The notes beneath the pieces were generated by a model. It saw only the letters and a program-made list of their open reading frames with translations. It was not told the DNA's origin and searched no databases. Below, one piece after another: positions 19,278-28,800 of a DNA stretch of 34,802 bases. Location of the stretch: the NCBI GenBank assembly GCA_002782675.1, contig PFIP01000127.1:1-34802 (forward strand), in the 5' to 3' direction. This DNA is from Candidatus Infernicultor aquiphilus (GTDB lineage: Bacteria > Atribacterota > Phoenicimicrobiia > Phoenicimicrobiales > Phoenicimicrobiaceae). Numbering within the stretch: the first letter of the stretch is position 1; each line of letters begins with the position of its first letter. The translations under genes were made by a program, and so were the position numbers.

Positions 19278-19298
19278 TATCGAGTATCGAGTATCGCG
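19278..19298. repeat. three 7-bp tandem repeats (TATCGAG) inside the V-ATPase operon
   Basis: TATCGAG at 19278-19284 and 19285-19291, then TATCGCG at 19292-19298. The unit contains CG, rare in this AT-rich DNA. It lies in the only long gap (19264-19396) of the ATPase operon, just before the rotor subunit gene. Function unknown; it may be a remnant of an intergenic repeat. Confidence 0.6.
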
Positions 19299-19396
19299 TG
19301 AGAAAAATAAGAGTTTAGGAGTAGAGACACAATTAAAAATTCAAGTAGAGAAATTTATTAGTTAAAACTAACATTAATTAGAAATAGGAGGAAAAT

Positions 19397-19873
19397 ATGA
19401 TTACACAAGGAATAGTAATGGCATTTTTAGGTTCTGCAATAGCTATCGGATTAGCTTGTTCTGGCTCTGGTATGGGAGTTGGTATAGCTGGAGCTGCTGC
19501 TGAAGGAGTGTTAACTGAAGAACCAGAAAAATTTGGTCTAATGTTATTTTTGTCAGCCATCCCAGGCACTCAGGGCATTTATGGTTTATTAGTTGGGTTT
19601 TGGGTTTTAATGAAAACTGGTATTTTTGCAGGCGTACCATTACCCTTAACCTTAAATCAAGGATGGCAAATATTTTTTGCCTGTATACCTGTAGGAGTAG
19701 TAGGCTTTTTTTCTGGGTGGTATCAAGGAAAAACTGCTGCTGCAGCCATAGGATTAGTTGCCAGAAATCCAGAAGAGGTTGGCAAAGCCACAGTAATGGT
19801 TGCTATGGTAGAAACCTATGCAGTATTTTCTTTATTGGCTTCATTGTTACTTTTTAATGGAATAAATTTGTAA
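19397..19873 (+). CDS. V-type ATPase rotor subunit K (c-subunit)
   Basis: Proteolipid of the membrane rotor ring. The 158 residues form four membrane helices as two hairpins, the V-type duplication. The ion-binding carboxylate is Glu139 in MVETYAVF; the equivalent position in the first hairpin has no acid (IPGTQGIYG). Thr58, Gln59, Gln110 (WYQGK) and Glu139 correspond to the residues that bind Na+ in Enterococcus hirae NtpK, where the last two have the same numbers. This supports a sodium-translocating enzyme. A strong AGGAGG site suits the high copy number of the subunit. Confidence 0.95.
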   Translation: MITQGIVMAFLGSAIAIGLACSGSGMGVGIAGAAAEGVLTEEPEKFGLMLFLSAIPGTQGIYGLLVGFWVLMKTGIFAGVPLPLTLNQGWQIFFACIPVGVVGFFSGWYQGKTAAAAIGLVARNPEEVGKATVMVAMVETYAVFSLLASLLLFNGINL

Positions 19874-19888
19874 AAGGAAGACTATTAT

Positions 19889-20485
19889 ATGACCATTAAA
19901 GATATAAACGAAAAAATTATATCTGATGCTCAGATTCAAGCAGATAAAATTATTACTCAAGCTGAAGATAAAACTAAGGAAATTATCAAAAAAGGCAAAG
20001 AAGAAGCAGATAATATTAAAAATATAATATTGGGTAAAAACAATCAAGAAGCATCTCTAAAAAAGAATAAAATATTGACTGAGGCTAATTTAGAAGCAAG
20101 AAAAACTATTTTATTAGAAAAACAAAAAATTATGGAAGGTGCTTTTAACAAAGCTTTAGAAAGTATCTTAAAATTAGATGATAAAGATTATCACAATTTT
20201 ATAAAAAAGTTAATATTAGATAATATTGAAAAAGGCAATGAAACTATTTTTATTGCTTCTTCAGATAAAAATAAAATATCTAAAGATTTTATAGAAGATA
20301 TAAATAAAACATTGGAAGTTAAAGATAAGAAGGGTGAATTAAAATTATCCACTTCTTATCTTCCGATACAAGGTGGAGTAATTATTGGTTCTGGTAAGGT
20401 AAGAAAAAATATTTCATTGGAATTATTATTAAAAAAAGTTAGAGAAGAATCTGAAATTGAAATAGGTAAATATTTATTTGCTTAA
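19889..20485 (+). CDS. V-type ATPase subunit E
   Basis: Peripheral-stalk subunit of 198 residues. The N-terminal 100 residues are an alanine- and lysine-rich coiled coil that would pair with the small stalk subunit at 16953-17279; the C-terminal part is a compact domain with the family-like ending LPIQGGVIIGSGKVRKNISL that binds the top of the catalytic head. AAGGAAG precedes the ATG 15 nt after subunit K. The position between K and C matches other bacterial and archaeal operons. Confidence 0.9.
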   Translation: MTIKDINEKIISDAQIQADKIITQAEDKTKEIIKKGKEEADNIKNIILGKNNQEASLKKNKILTEANLEARKTILLEKQKIMEGAFNKALESILKLDDKDYHNFIKKLILDNIEKGNETIFIASSDKNKISKDFIEDINKTLEVKDKKGELKLSTSYLPIQGGVIIGSGKVRKNISLELLLKKVREESEIEIGKYLFA

Positions 20486-20535
20486 TATTTTTAAAGCAAT
20501 GCTTTTTATATAATTTGAATGGGGAAGGATGATTA

Positions 20536-21591
20536 ATGTTTAAATACTTTACAGCAGATACTAACAATCAAGAAGAATATGCCTTTGCTAATGGAAGGAT
20601 TAAAAAATTAGAAAAGGGATTATTAACTAAAGATTTATTAGATAGAATGATAAAATCAACTGATACTATATCTGCGATAAAAATTTTAATGGAAGGTAAT
20701 TTAAATAATTATTCCTTTGACCTTAATAATCCTGAAAATTATGAAGATTCATTAAATCGAGAATTATTATCTAGTTACAATATCATAAAAGATATTTCTA
20801 AAGTTTCTACTTTTAATTTTCTATATTTCACATTTGCTTCTAAATATGATTTTCATAATATCAAAATACTTATAAAATCGAAATATTTAAAAGAAGACGT
20901 TTCTGATAAATTAATATCACCAATTGGTACCATAAATATAAAAAAACTTAATTTAGCGATTATAGACGAAAAATATGAAGATCTTCCTAATTCTTTTGAA
21001 TTTTTAATTAAAAAAATATTTTTAGAATATAGTAAATTTAAAGACCCAGAGATAATAGATTTCATTCTAGATAAAGAAAGATATGTTATGATATTTAATA
21101 AAATTAAAGAGGTTGAAGTGATAGAGACAGAGGAAAATTTTTTAAAAAGGTTTATTAAAATAAATATAGATCTTAATAATATAATTAGTTCTATTAGAGC
21201 AAAAATAAGGGGAGAAGAAAAAATATTCTTAAAAAATTTTTTAATTAGCGAAGGTGATTTTAATATAAAAAACATAGTAGCAGTTTATGATTCACCGTTG
21301 TCTTCTTGGCCTGAAAAGTTAGTTTATACTGATTATAAAAATGTAATTGAATTAGGCATAAAATATTTTCAAAAAAATAATTCCTTAATGGAATTAGAAA
21401 AGTTAAGAGATAATTTTATTATTAATTTTACTAAAGTAGGAAAATTAATTACCTTTGGGATAGAACCTTTAGTAGGATTTATGGTAGCTAAAGAAAATGA
21501 TATAAAAAATATTAGAATAATTTTATCAGGTAAGTTAAATAAATTACTTCCCAGTACCATTAAAGAAAGTGTTCGTGATACTTATGTATAA
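20536..21591 (+). CDS. V-type ATPase subunit C
   Basis: The 351-residue funnel-shaped subunit joining the central stalk to the rotor ring (d-subunit in eukaryotes). It has the usual N-terminal YAFANGRIKKLEKGLLTKD, a mostly helical body, and a C-terminal part with TFGIEPLVGFMVAKENDIKN and IRIILSGKLN, characteristic of the family. GGGGAAGGATGAT lies upstream of the ATG. Its last 8 nt overlap the start of subunit F. Confidence 0.93.
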   Translation: MFKYFTADTNNQEEYAFANGRIKKLEKGLLTKDLLDRMIKSTDTISAIKILMEGNLNNYSFDLNNPENYEDSLNRELLSSYNIIKDISKVSTFNFLYFTFASKYDFHNIKILIKSKYLKEDVSDKLISPIGTINIKKLNLAIIDEKYEDLPNSFEFLIKKIFLEYSKFKDPEIIDFILDKERYVMIFNKIKEVEVIETEENFLKRFIKINIDLNNIISSIRAKIRGEEKIFLKNFLISEGDFNIKNIVAVYDSPLSSWPEKLVYTDYKNVIELGIKYFQKNNSLMELEKLRDNFIINFTKVGKLITFGIEPLVGFMVAKENDIKNIRIILSGKLNKLLPSTIKESVRDTYV

Positions 21592-21910
21592 TATTGCTAT
21601 GATAGGGAATAGAGATTCAATTATCGGTTTTAAATTATTAGGTATCTCAATTTTCCCAGTAAGCAAAAAAGAAGAAACTATAGAAATATTAAACAAAATA
21701 GTAAAAGAGAAATATGCAGCAGTATTTATAACTGAGGAAATAGCCATTCAAATATTTGAAAAAATAGAGGAATTACAAAAAAATAGTCTGCTCAGTTTCA
21801 CTATAATTCCAAATAAGTTTGAAAAGAAAAACTTAGGATTAAAAATATTAGAAAAAAATATAGAAAAGGCAATTGGAACAGATATTTTATTTAGAAAAGA
21901 GGAAGAATAA
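21584..21910 (+). CDS. V-type ATPase subunit F
   Basis: Small central-stalk subunit of 108 residues that binds subunit D. It has a Rossmann-like start ([20 protein letters not shown]) and a middle with [14 protein letters not shown], both family features. The ATG at 21584 gives the usual length; the frame is open to a GTG at 21569, but that would lengthen the overlap with subunit C. The stop codon shares one base with the start of subunit A. Confidence 0.92.
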   Translation: MYNIAMIGNRDSIIGFKLLGISIFPVSKKEETIEILNKIVKEKYAAVFITEEIAIQIFEKIEELQKNSLLSFTIIPNKFEKKNLGLKILEKNIEKAIGTDILFRKEEE

Positions 21911-23664
21911 TGGAAACAGGAAAAATTATTAAAGTAGCAGGTCCAGTAGTTGAAGCTGAAGGTCTACGAGGCGCAAAAATGTATGATGTTGTAAAAGTAA
22001 GTAATCAAAAATTAATCGGTGAAATAATTGAACTTGCTAAGGATTTAGTAACCATACAAGTTTATGAAGAAACCTCTGGCATTGGTCCTGGAGAACCTGT
22101 CTTTTCTACTGGTATGCCTTTAAGTGTAGAATTAGGTCCTGGGTTAATTAAATCAATTTATGATGGAATTCAGAGACCTTTAGATTTAATTAGATTATCT
22201 AAGGGAGATTTTATTAGCCGGGGTGCTGAAGAAGATGCAATTAATAGAAAAAAGAAGTGGGATTTTGAGCCAGTTCTTAAAAAAGGAGATAAAGTAATTT
22301 CTGGAGATATTATTGGAACTGTTCAGGAAAGTAGTATTATCCAACATAAAATAATGATTCCATATGGAATCCAGGGTGAAATTGAAGAAATATATAAGGG
22401 TAAATTTACAGTTACTGAAACAATTACCAAAATAAGAGATAGACAAGGATTACTTCAAGAAATAAAAATGTTGCAAAAATGGCCAGTAAGAAAATTGAGG
22501 CCTTATAAAGAAAAATTACCTCCTTTTGAACCATTAATAACTGGTCAACGAGTAATTGATACGTTTTTCCCAATTGCGAAGGGAGGGACTGCTTGTATTC
22601 CAGGACCTTTTGGTAGTGGGAAAACAGTAATTCAGCATCAGCTTTCTAAGTGGTGTAACGCAGAAATTATTATTTTTATTGGATGTGGCGAGAGAGGGAA
22701 TGAAATGACTGACGTTTTATTAGAATTTCCTGAATTAATTGATCCCCATACCGGAAAAAGACTAATGGAAAGAACTATCTTAATTGCTAATACTTCGAAT
22801 ATGCCGGTAGCAGCTCGTGAAGCTTCTGTTTATACTGGTATAACTATTGCTGAATACTATAGAGATATGGGTTATAATGTTGCACTTATGGCTGACTCGA
22901 CTTCTCGTTGGGCAGAAGCAATGCGAGAAATTTCAGGTCGATTAGAAGAAATGCCAGGCGAAGAAGGTTACCCTGCTTATTTAGGGACTAGAATTTCTAG
23001 CTTTTATGAAAGATCAGGTAGAGTAAAATGTTTAAGTAATGATGATAGGGAAGCAACTTTAAGTGTCATCGGAGCTGTATCACCTCCGGGGGGAGATTTA
23101 TCTGAACCAGTTACTCAAAATACCTTGCGTACAGTGCAAGTTTTTTGGAGTTTGCAAGATAAGTTAGCTTATGAAAGGCATTTTCCAGCGATTGATTGGT
23201 TAACTAGTTACTCCCTTTATTTATCTCAGTTATCTGAATTTTATGAAAAGGAAATTAATAAAGATTTTATAGAACTACGTAATAAATCTATGGGGATTCT
23301 TCAACAAGAAGCAGAATTAGAAGAAATTGTAAGATTAGTTGGAGTTGATGCCTTATCAACTCATGAAAGATTAATATTAGAAACAGCGAGATCAATTAGA
23401 GAAGATTTTCTTCATCAAGATGCTTTTGACGAAATAGATACCTATACTTCTGTAAAAAAACAATTTTTAATGTTAAAATTAATTATTTTATTCCATGAGA
23501 CTGCAGAAAAAGTAATTGTACAAGGTGTAAATATAGAAAAAATCAATTCCCTACCGGTTAAAAGTAATATAATAAGAGCTAAATATATTAAAGAAAATAA
23601 TCTAAAAAAATTTAGTGAAATTGAAAAAGAAATAATATGTCAAATTAATTCAACAACCACTTAA
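21910..23664 (+). CDS. V-type ATPase catalytic subunit A
   Basis: Catalytic ATP-hydrolysing or ATP-making subunit of 584 residues. Walker A is [13 protein letters not shown] near residue 235; the catalytic region continues with [51 protein letters not shown] and [20 protein letters not shown]. The non-homologous insert that distinguishes V-type A from F-type beta subunits is present at about residues 110-190. Nothing suggests an intein. It is coupled to subunit F by a one-base overlap. Confidence 0.98.
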   Translation: METGKIIKVAGPVVEAEGLRGAKMYDVVKVSNQKLIGEIIELAKDLVTIQVYEETSGIGPGEPVFSTGMPLSVELGPGLIKSIYDGIQRPLDLIRLSKGDFISRGAEEDAINRKKKWDFEPVLKKGDKVISGDIIGTVQESSIIQHKIMIPYGIQGEIEEIYKGKFTVTETITKIRDRQGLLQEIKMLQKWPVRKLRPYKEKLPPFEPLITGQRVIDTFFPIAKGGTACIPGPFGSGKTVIQHQLSKWCNAEIIIFIGCGERGNEMTDVLLEFPELIDPHTGKRLMERTILIANTSNMPVAAREASVYTGITIAEYYRDMGYNVALMADSTSRWAEAMREISGRLEEMPGEEGYPAYLGTRISSFYERSGRVKCLSNDDREATLSVIGAVSPPGGDLSEPVTQNTLRTVQVFWSLQDKLAYERHFPAIDWLTSYSLYLSQLSEFYEKEINKDFIELRNKSMGILQQEAELEEIVRLVGVDALSTHERLILETARSIREDFLHQDAFDEIDTYTSVKKQFLMLKLIILFHETAEKVIVQGVNIEKINSLPVKSNIIRAKYIKENNLKKFSEIEKEIICQINSTTT

Positions 23665-23689
23665 AGGGAAGGAGAAAATATAGAAAAAA

Positions 23690-25099
23690 ATGATTAAGGA
23701 ATATTTAACCATATCTTATGTAGCTGGTCCTTTAATAATAGTTGAAAAAACAACAGATGTTAAGTATCAAGAATTAGTTGAAATAGAATTATCTTCTGGG
23801 GAAATTAGAAGAGGACAGGTACTTGAAGTGACTGAAGATAAAGCAATTGTTCAAGTATTTGAAGGAACAACAGGTATCGATGTCTCCGATAGTAAAGTTC
23901 GCTTTTTAGGAAAAGTAATAGAGCTACCTGTTTCATTAGATATTTTGGGTAGAATATTTGATGGTTCTGGTAGGCCGATAGATAATGGACCTCAAATAAT
24001 TGCAGAAAAAAAATTAGATATAAATGGTAATCCCCTTAATCCTTATGCTCGAGACTATCCCAACGATTTTATACAAACTGGGATTTCTTCTATCGATGTC
24101 TTAAATACGTTAGTTAGAGGACAGAAATTACCTATTTTTTCTGGCGCCGGGTTGCCCCATGCCAGACTTGCTTCTCAGATTGCTCGACAGTCAAAAGTAT
24201 TAGGTAAGGAAGAAAAATTTGCCGTAGTTTTCGCTGCTATGGGGATAACCTTTGAAGAAGCAAGTTTTTTTATAAATGATTTTAGAAGAACCGGAGCGAT
24301 AGAAAAGTGTGTTATGTTTATTAATTTAGCGAATAACCCAGCAGTGGAGAGAATTATAACTCCCCGGATGGCTCTAACTTGTGCAGAATATTTAGCATTT
24401 GAAAAAAATATGCATGTTTTGGTAATACTAACTGATATGACTAATTATTGTGAGGCTTTAAGGGAAGTATCAGCAGCTAGAAAAGAAGTTCCGGGAAGAC
24501 GTGGTTATCCTGGTTATTTGTATACAGATTTAGCTACACTTTATGAAAGAGCAGGGAGAATAAAAGATAAGAAAGGATCAATAACCTTAATTCCAATTTT
24601 AACTATGCCTGAAGATGACAAAACACATCCTATCCCAGATTTAACCGGTTATATCACAGAAGGTCAGATAATATTATCCAGGGAACTTCATCATAAAGGA
24701 ATTTACCCACCCATAAATGTATTACCATCTTTGTCTCGTTTAAAAGATAAAGGTATAGGGTTAAATAAAACTCGCGAAGATCACGCAAATGTAATGAATC
24801 AGCTTTTTGCTTCTTATGCCAGAGGAAAAGAGGTTAAAGAATTAGCTGTAATCTTAGGAGAAGCTGCTCTAACTAAGATTGATAAAAAATATGTAAAATT
24901 TGCAGATAAATTTGAAGAATTATTTATTAAACAAAGTGAAGATGAAAATAGGTCTATTGAAGAGAGTTTAAATATAGGGTGGCAATTATTAACCATCCTA
25001 CCAATAGAAGAACTGAAAAGAATAAAGGATGAATTTATTAAAAAGTATCTACCAAAAGATACATTAAAGGACGAAAAGATAAATGCTATTACACGTTAA
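23690..25099 (+). CDS. V-type ATPase subunit B
   Basis: Non-catalytic nucleotide-site subunit of 469 residues alternating with A in the head. It lacks a functional P-loop: the equivalent place reads [11 protein letters not shown]. Other landmarks are [50 protein letters not shown] and [30 protein letters not shown] site lies upstream with rather long spacing (about 15 nt). Its last 17 nt overlap subunit D. Confidence 0.98.
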   Translation: MIKEYLTISYVAGPLIIVEKTTDVKYQELVEIELSSGEIRRGQVLEVTEDKAIVQVFEGTTGIDVSDSKVRFLGKVIELPVSLDILGRIFDGSGRPIDNGPQIIAEKKLDINGNPLNPYARDYPNDFIQTGISSIDVLNTLVRGQKLPIFSGAGLPHARLASQIARQSKVLGKEEKFAVVFAAMGITFEEASFFINDFRRTGAIEKCVMFINLANNPAVERIITPRMALTCAEYLAFEKNMHVLVILTDMTNYCEALREVSAARKEVPGRRGYPGYLYTDLATLYERAGRIKDKKGSITLIPILTMPEDDKTHPIPDLTGYITEGQIILSRELHHKGIYPPINVLPSLSRLKDKGIGLNKTREDHANVMNQLFASYARGKEVKELAVILGEAALTKIDKKYVKFADKFEELFIKQSEDENRSIEESLNIGWQLLTILPIEELKRIKDEFIKKYLPKDTLKDEKINAITR

Positions 25100-25700
25100 T
25101 CCTAATCGAATGGAATTAATAAAATTAAAAAAGAGATTGATTGTAGCAAAGCGAGGATACAAGCTTTTAAAGGACAAAAGAGACGCCTTAATTCAAAAAT
25201 ATATTCAATTAGTCAAAGAAGATAAAATAATTAGAGAAGAAGTCGAAGAAAAATTAATGAAAGGTTATTCAATATTTTCGAATGTAACTTCTTTAATGAG
25301 CGAAATAACACTTGAGGAAACTTTAATGTTTCCGAAAGCGAAAAGCTTTATTGAAATAGATTTTACAAATATTATGAGTGTAAATGTTCCAAAATACAAA
25401 TATATAGGTGAAGGGAATTATTATACCTATAGCTTAATTGAAACAACTGCGGAATTAGACCATGCTTTACGAAATTTTTATGAAATATTACCTTTAATGT
25501 TAAAATTAGCAGAATTAGAAAAAGCAGTTTCCCTTCTAGCTGATGAAATTGAAAAAACTAGAAGACGAGTTAATGCATTAGAATATATATTAATACCTGA
25601 TTTAGAAAATACCATAAAATTTATTACTATGAAATTGGATGAAATAGCAAGATCTGCAATTTCAGCAATTATGAGAATTAAAGAAATTATAAGAGCTTAA
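25083..25700 (+). CDS. V-type ATPase subunit D
   Basis: Central rotor shaft, 205 residues, forming a long antiparallel coiled coil inside the A3B3 head. The family start [20 protein letters not shown] and the C-terminal [20 protein letters not shown] are clear. It starts within the last codons of subunit B and is the last gene of the operon, followed by an intrinsic terminator. Confidence 0.97.
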   Translation: MLLHVNPNRMELIKLKKRLIVAKRGYKLLKDKRDALIQKYIQLVKEDKIIREEVEEKLMKGYSIFSNVTSLMSEITLEETLMFPKAKSFIEIDFTNIMSVNVPKYKYIGEGNYYTYSLIETTAELDHALRNFYEILPLMLKLAELEKAVSLLADEIEKTRRRVNALEYILIPDLENTIKFITMKLDEIARSAISAIMRIKEIIRA

Positions 25701-25708
25701 TTTAAATA

Positions 25709-25740
25709 AAAAAACGGCGAGATATACGCCGTTTTTTATT
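25709..25740 (+). terminator. intrinsic terminator of the V-ATPase operon
   Basis: AAAAAACGGCG (25709-25719) pairs exactly with CGCCGTTTTTT (25727-25737) around a 7-nt loop; the T-run forms part of the second arm. It lies 9 nt after subunit D. The A-run on the left side means it could also stop transcription from the other direction. Confidence 0.92.
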
Positions 25741-25790
25741 TATAAATCAAATAATAATATCAATGTTTTGAAAAGAAAGCCAAAATAATT

Positions 25791-26525
25791 ATGAAATTTG
25801 GAATAATATCAGATATTCATAGTAATTCTGAAGCATTAGATTGTGTATTAAATAATATGGAAAAAGTTGATGAATTTATTTGTTTGGGAGATATTGTTGG
25901 TTATGGGGCGGATCCTAATTATTGCGTTAAAAAGATAAAAGATTTAAACTGTAGATGTATAGGTGGAAATCATGATTTTGGAGTTATAGGAAAATTAGAT
26001 ATAAATTATTTTAATGATGCGGCAAGAAAAGCAATTTTATGGACCTCTCGAAAGATAGAAGAAAATAATAAAATATTTTTATTAAACCTAAATAAAAAGA
26101 TTCAAGTTATTGAAAATATATTTGCAGTTCATGGAAGTCCTCGTGAACCAATATTTGAATATATTTTAGATAAAAATAGCGCGTATGATATATTTAAGAA
26201 ATATGATTTCAAAATATATTTTATTGGACATTCCCACTTAGCAGGATGTTTTTCTTTTAATAAAAGCAATAACCAGGTAAACTACACTGATTTTATTAAT
26301 GGTGGTTACATTGAAATTTTAAAAAATAAAAGGTATATTATTAATTGTGGGAGTGTCGGTCAACCACGTGATGGTAATCCAGATGCAAGTTATGGAATTT
26401 ATGATACAGAATATAAGGTAGTTAAAATTTATCGAATATCTTATCCAATTTATTTGACTCAAAAAAAAATAATTAATGCAGGGTTACCTAAAATTTTAGC
26501 CGATAGACTTAGTTGGGGTAGATAG
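25791..26525 (+). CDS. calcineurin-like metallophosphoesterase
   Basis: A 244-residue protein with the full set of metal-binding motifs in order: SDIHSN near residue 7, [22 protein letters not shown] and GHSH. A dinuclear metal centre can be built from these. The family includes phosphodiesterases and phosphatases of many substrates, and the sequence does not say which. It stands alone between the ATPase terminator and the tRNA gene. No signal peptide is seen, so it is probably cytosolic. Confidence 0.88.
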   Translation: MKFGIISDIHSNSEALDCVLNNMEKVDEFICLGDIVGYGADPNYCVKKIKDLNCRCIGGNHDFGVIGKLDINYFNDAARKAILWTSRKIEENNKIFLLNLNKKIQVIENIFAVHGSPREPIFEYILDKNSAYDIFKKYDFKIYFIGHSHLAGCFSFNKSNNQVNYTDFINGGYIEILKNKRYIINCGSVGQPRDGNPDASYGIYDTEYKVVKIYRISYPIYLTQKKIINAGLPKILADRLSWGR

Positions 26526-26534
26526 TATATATAT

Positions 26535-26608
26535 GTGCCCGTGGCTTAATTGGATAAAGCGGCGGCCTCCGGAGCCGTAGACTGGAGGTTCAAATCCTCT
26601 CGGGCACA
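26535..26608 (+). tRNA. tRNA-Arg (anticodon CCG)
   Basis: A complete 74-nt cloverleaf. The acceptor stem GTGCCCG (26535-26541) pairs with CGGGCAC (26601-26607), the D stem is GCTT/AAGC, and the anticodon stem 26562-26566/26574-26578 encloses loop CTCCGGA with anticodon CCG at 26569-26571. The T arm has loop TTCAAAT. The discriminator base is A at 26608; CCA is not encoded. Confidence 0.97.
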
Positions 26609-26652
26609 CTATTTAATTTTTAGATAATATATGTAAAATTAGGATAAATTAT

Positions 26653-27261
26653 ATGTTCTATTGGATAACAAGAGCTATATGTTGGTTATTATTAAAAATA
26701 TTTTGGCAAATGAAAATAATAGGAATTGAGAATGTACCTAAAAGGAGAGCGTTAATAATTGCTTCGAATCATGTAAGTTACTTAGATCCAATCGTTTTAG
26801 CAACATCAATGAAGAGAAAAATTTGTTTTATTGCTAAAAAAGAAGCTTTTAATAATATTTTTGGAAATTTTATACTTAAAAAATTGAATGCCTTTCCTGT
26901 GGATAGGGGAAAAAATGATATCCTTGCTGTAAAAAAAGCTATAAATATTTTACAAGCAGGGAAAATATTAGGTGTATTTCCTGAAGGTTCACGTTCATTA
27001 AATATTGAATTACAAGAATTAAAATTAGGTGTAATAAAAATTGCTATAAAAACAGGTGTTCCAATCGTACCAGTTGGAATTATTGGTACCCATAAGATAT
27101 ATCCTCGTGGAAAGATTTTACCTGCTTTTTTTAAATATAAAATAATCGTTCATTATGGTAGCCCTATATATCTAAACAAATTAAATTTAAAAGACAAAAT
27201 ATATCATAAAGAATCATTAAATATATTAAGTAATAAAATAAAACAATTGATAATAATATAA
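26653..27261 (+). CDS. plsC: 1-acyl-sn-glycerol-3-phosphate acyltransferase
   Basis: Acylates lysophosphatidate to phosphatidate, the step after PlsY and before CdsA, both also in this window. The 202-residue protein has an N-terminal hydrophobic anchor, the catalytic HX4D motif in SNHVSYLDP near residue 36, and the FPEGSRS glycerol-phosphate-binding motif near residue 113; VPIVPVGIIG follows. It starts 44 nt after the tRNA. Confidence 0.92.
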   Translation: MFYWITRAICWLLLKIFWQMKIIGIENVPKRRALIIASNHVSYLDPIVLATSMKRKICFIAKKEAFNNIFGNFILKKLNAFPVDRGKNDILAVKKAINILQAGKILGVFPEGSRSLNIELQELKLGVIKIAIKTGVPIVPVGIIGTHKIYPRGKILPAFFKYKIIVHYGSPIYLNKLNLKDKIYHKESLNILSNKIKQLIII

Positions 27262-27313
27262 CATAAATGAGAATATTGATATTTAATAAAAAAATTAGAA
27301 GGTAAATAAAACT

Positions 27314-28732
27314 ATGAAAAAATATTATATATTTATTATTATAATTTTTATTATTTTATCACCTATTTATAGTATGGCAAACATTGATTATATTACTATG
27401 TTAACCTTTGGTGAATATGGTAACAGGGCAGGTGAATTTAATTATCCGGTTTGCCTGGCACTCGATAAAGATAATAACTTATATGTATCTGATTGGGAAA
27501 ATGACCGTATACAAAAATTCAGCTCTGAGGGAAGATTACTAAAGGTGATTCCGGATGGGGAAGGGGAGGATGCATTAAAACTTGATGGCCCGGTTGGCTT
27601 GGCTCTGGATAGTAACGGAAATATAATCATAGTAGAACAATTTAACCATAGAATCCAGAAAATATCACCGGAAGGTAAATCCTTACTGATGACTGGGAAA
27701 GAAGGTAATGGCCCGGGTGAATTTTCGAATCCAAGAGGCATAGCCATAGACAAAGATGATAATATTTATGTTGTAGATACAGGAAATAGTAGGATACAAA
27801 TATTTTCCCCTACTTTCGAGTATATTAAACAATTTGGGAAAGAAGGTATGGGAGACGGTGAATTTTATTACCCCAGAGGAATTACTTTTGATGAGGAAGG
27901 AAATATGTATATTGCCGATACTTTCCATGACCAGGTACAGGTATTTAGTAAAGAAGGCCTATTTTTAAGAAAATTTGGAGAAAGCGGGAGTGAGTTTGGA
28001 CAATTTAGCGGCACAAGATATATTGCTCTTGATTCAAAAAATAATATATATATCACTGATTACAAAAACGGAAAAGTAGTAAAATATGATAAAGATAATA
28101 ATTCCGAATTAGAATTTGGTAATGAGTCAGATAGAATTAATCTAAATTCCCCTGAAGGAATTGTTATAGATAACAGGGACTATATTTATGTTGCCGATGC
28201 TGGAAATAATAGAATTGTAAAATTCTGCGTATCCCAAATAGTTATTCACAGTAATTTAGGCGATAAATATAGCGAAGAGAACAATTGGGAGAAAGCAATA
28301 TTAGAATATGAACAAGTCATTTCTATAGATCCATTAAATATAACCGCCCGCGAAGGAATTGCTACTGCTTTTTATGAAAATAAACAATGGGAAGAAGCTA
28401 TCGAAGCTTATAACTACCTTTATAAAATACATCCGGATGATCAAAAAATAAAATTAAAGATCATTGATTCTCAATTCAATTTAGCTGTAAATGATGAAAA
28501 AAAATCACTTTTTAAAGAAGCATCCAGAGAATTTAAGGAAGTATTGAATTTAAATCCTAATTACCCTTCAGCCAAAAAAAGATATTATTTATCTTATGCT
28601 AAATATTTATTTTATTCAACTTATTTTAGAGTAATATTTTTATTAATAATTATAGTGATATTTTTTATAATAGCATTACCAAAAATAAAAAAGAAAAAAA
28701 CCAGTCGACATTCCAAAATAGACAAATATTAA
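27314..28732 (+). CDS. exported NHL-repeat beta-propeller protein with TPR and C-terminal membrane anchor
   Basis: The 472-residue protein has a signal peptide (residues 1-22, a lysine-led isoleucine- and phenylalanine-rich core ending SMA). Six NHL repeats then run from about residue 30 to 310, each of the type GEFxxPxGIAxDxxxNIYVxD-xxNxRIQxF, which would close a six-bladed propeller. Two or three TPR-like helices follow (NNWEKAILEYEQVISIDP, KQWEEAIEAYNYLYKIHPDD, FKEASREFKEVLNLNPNY). One membrane helix and a lysine-rich tail end the protein, so the propeller and TPR part should face outside. NHL propellers usually bind proteins or polymers; the ligand is unknown. The NHL-coding half is visibly richer in G and C than its neighbours. 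Confidence 0.88.
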   Translation: MKKYYIFIIIIFIILSPIYSMANIDYITMLTFGEYGNRAGEFNYPVCLALDKDNNLYVSDWENDRIQKFSSEGRLLKVIPDGEGEDALKLDGPVGLALDSNGNIIIVEQFNHRIQKISPEGKSLLMTGKEGNGPGEFSNPRGIAIDKDDNIYVVDTGNSRIQIFSPTFEYIKQFGKEGMGDGEFYYPRGITFDEEGNMYIADTFHDQVQVFSKEGLFLRKFGESGSEFGQFSGTRYIALDSKNNIYITDYKNGKVVKYDKDNNSELEFGNESDRINLNSPEGIVIDNRDYIYVADAGNNRIVKFCVSQIVIHSNLGDKYSEENNWEKAILEYEQVISIDPLNITAREGIATAFYENKQWEEAIEAYNYLYKIHPDDQKIKLKIIDSQFNLAVNDEKKSLFKEASREFKEVLNLNPNYPSAKKRYYLSYAKYLFYSTYFRVIFLLIIIVIFFIIALPKIKKKKTSRHSKIDKY

Positions 28733-28800
28733 AATAAAATAAATAATAAAGTTTATATATTAAATCTAATAATTTTTAAAAGAGTAGGGGAGGGAATTTT

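Noticed and set aside
20853-21275. Open frame of 140 codons on the minus strand inside the subunit C gene
   Set aside because: It is the antisense shadow of a clearly conserved gene, with low-complexity hydrophobic content and no ribosome-binding site.
26535-26608. tRNA-Arg as an integration site for an island
   Set aside because: Both sides carry ordinary housekeeping genes in the same direction, and no repeat of the tRNA 3' end was seen downstream.
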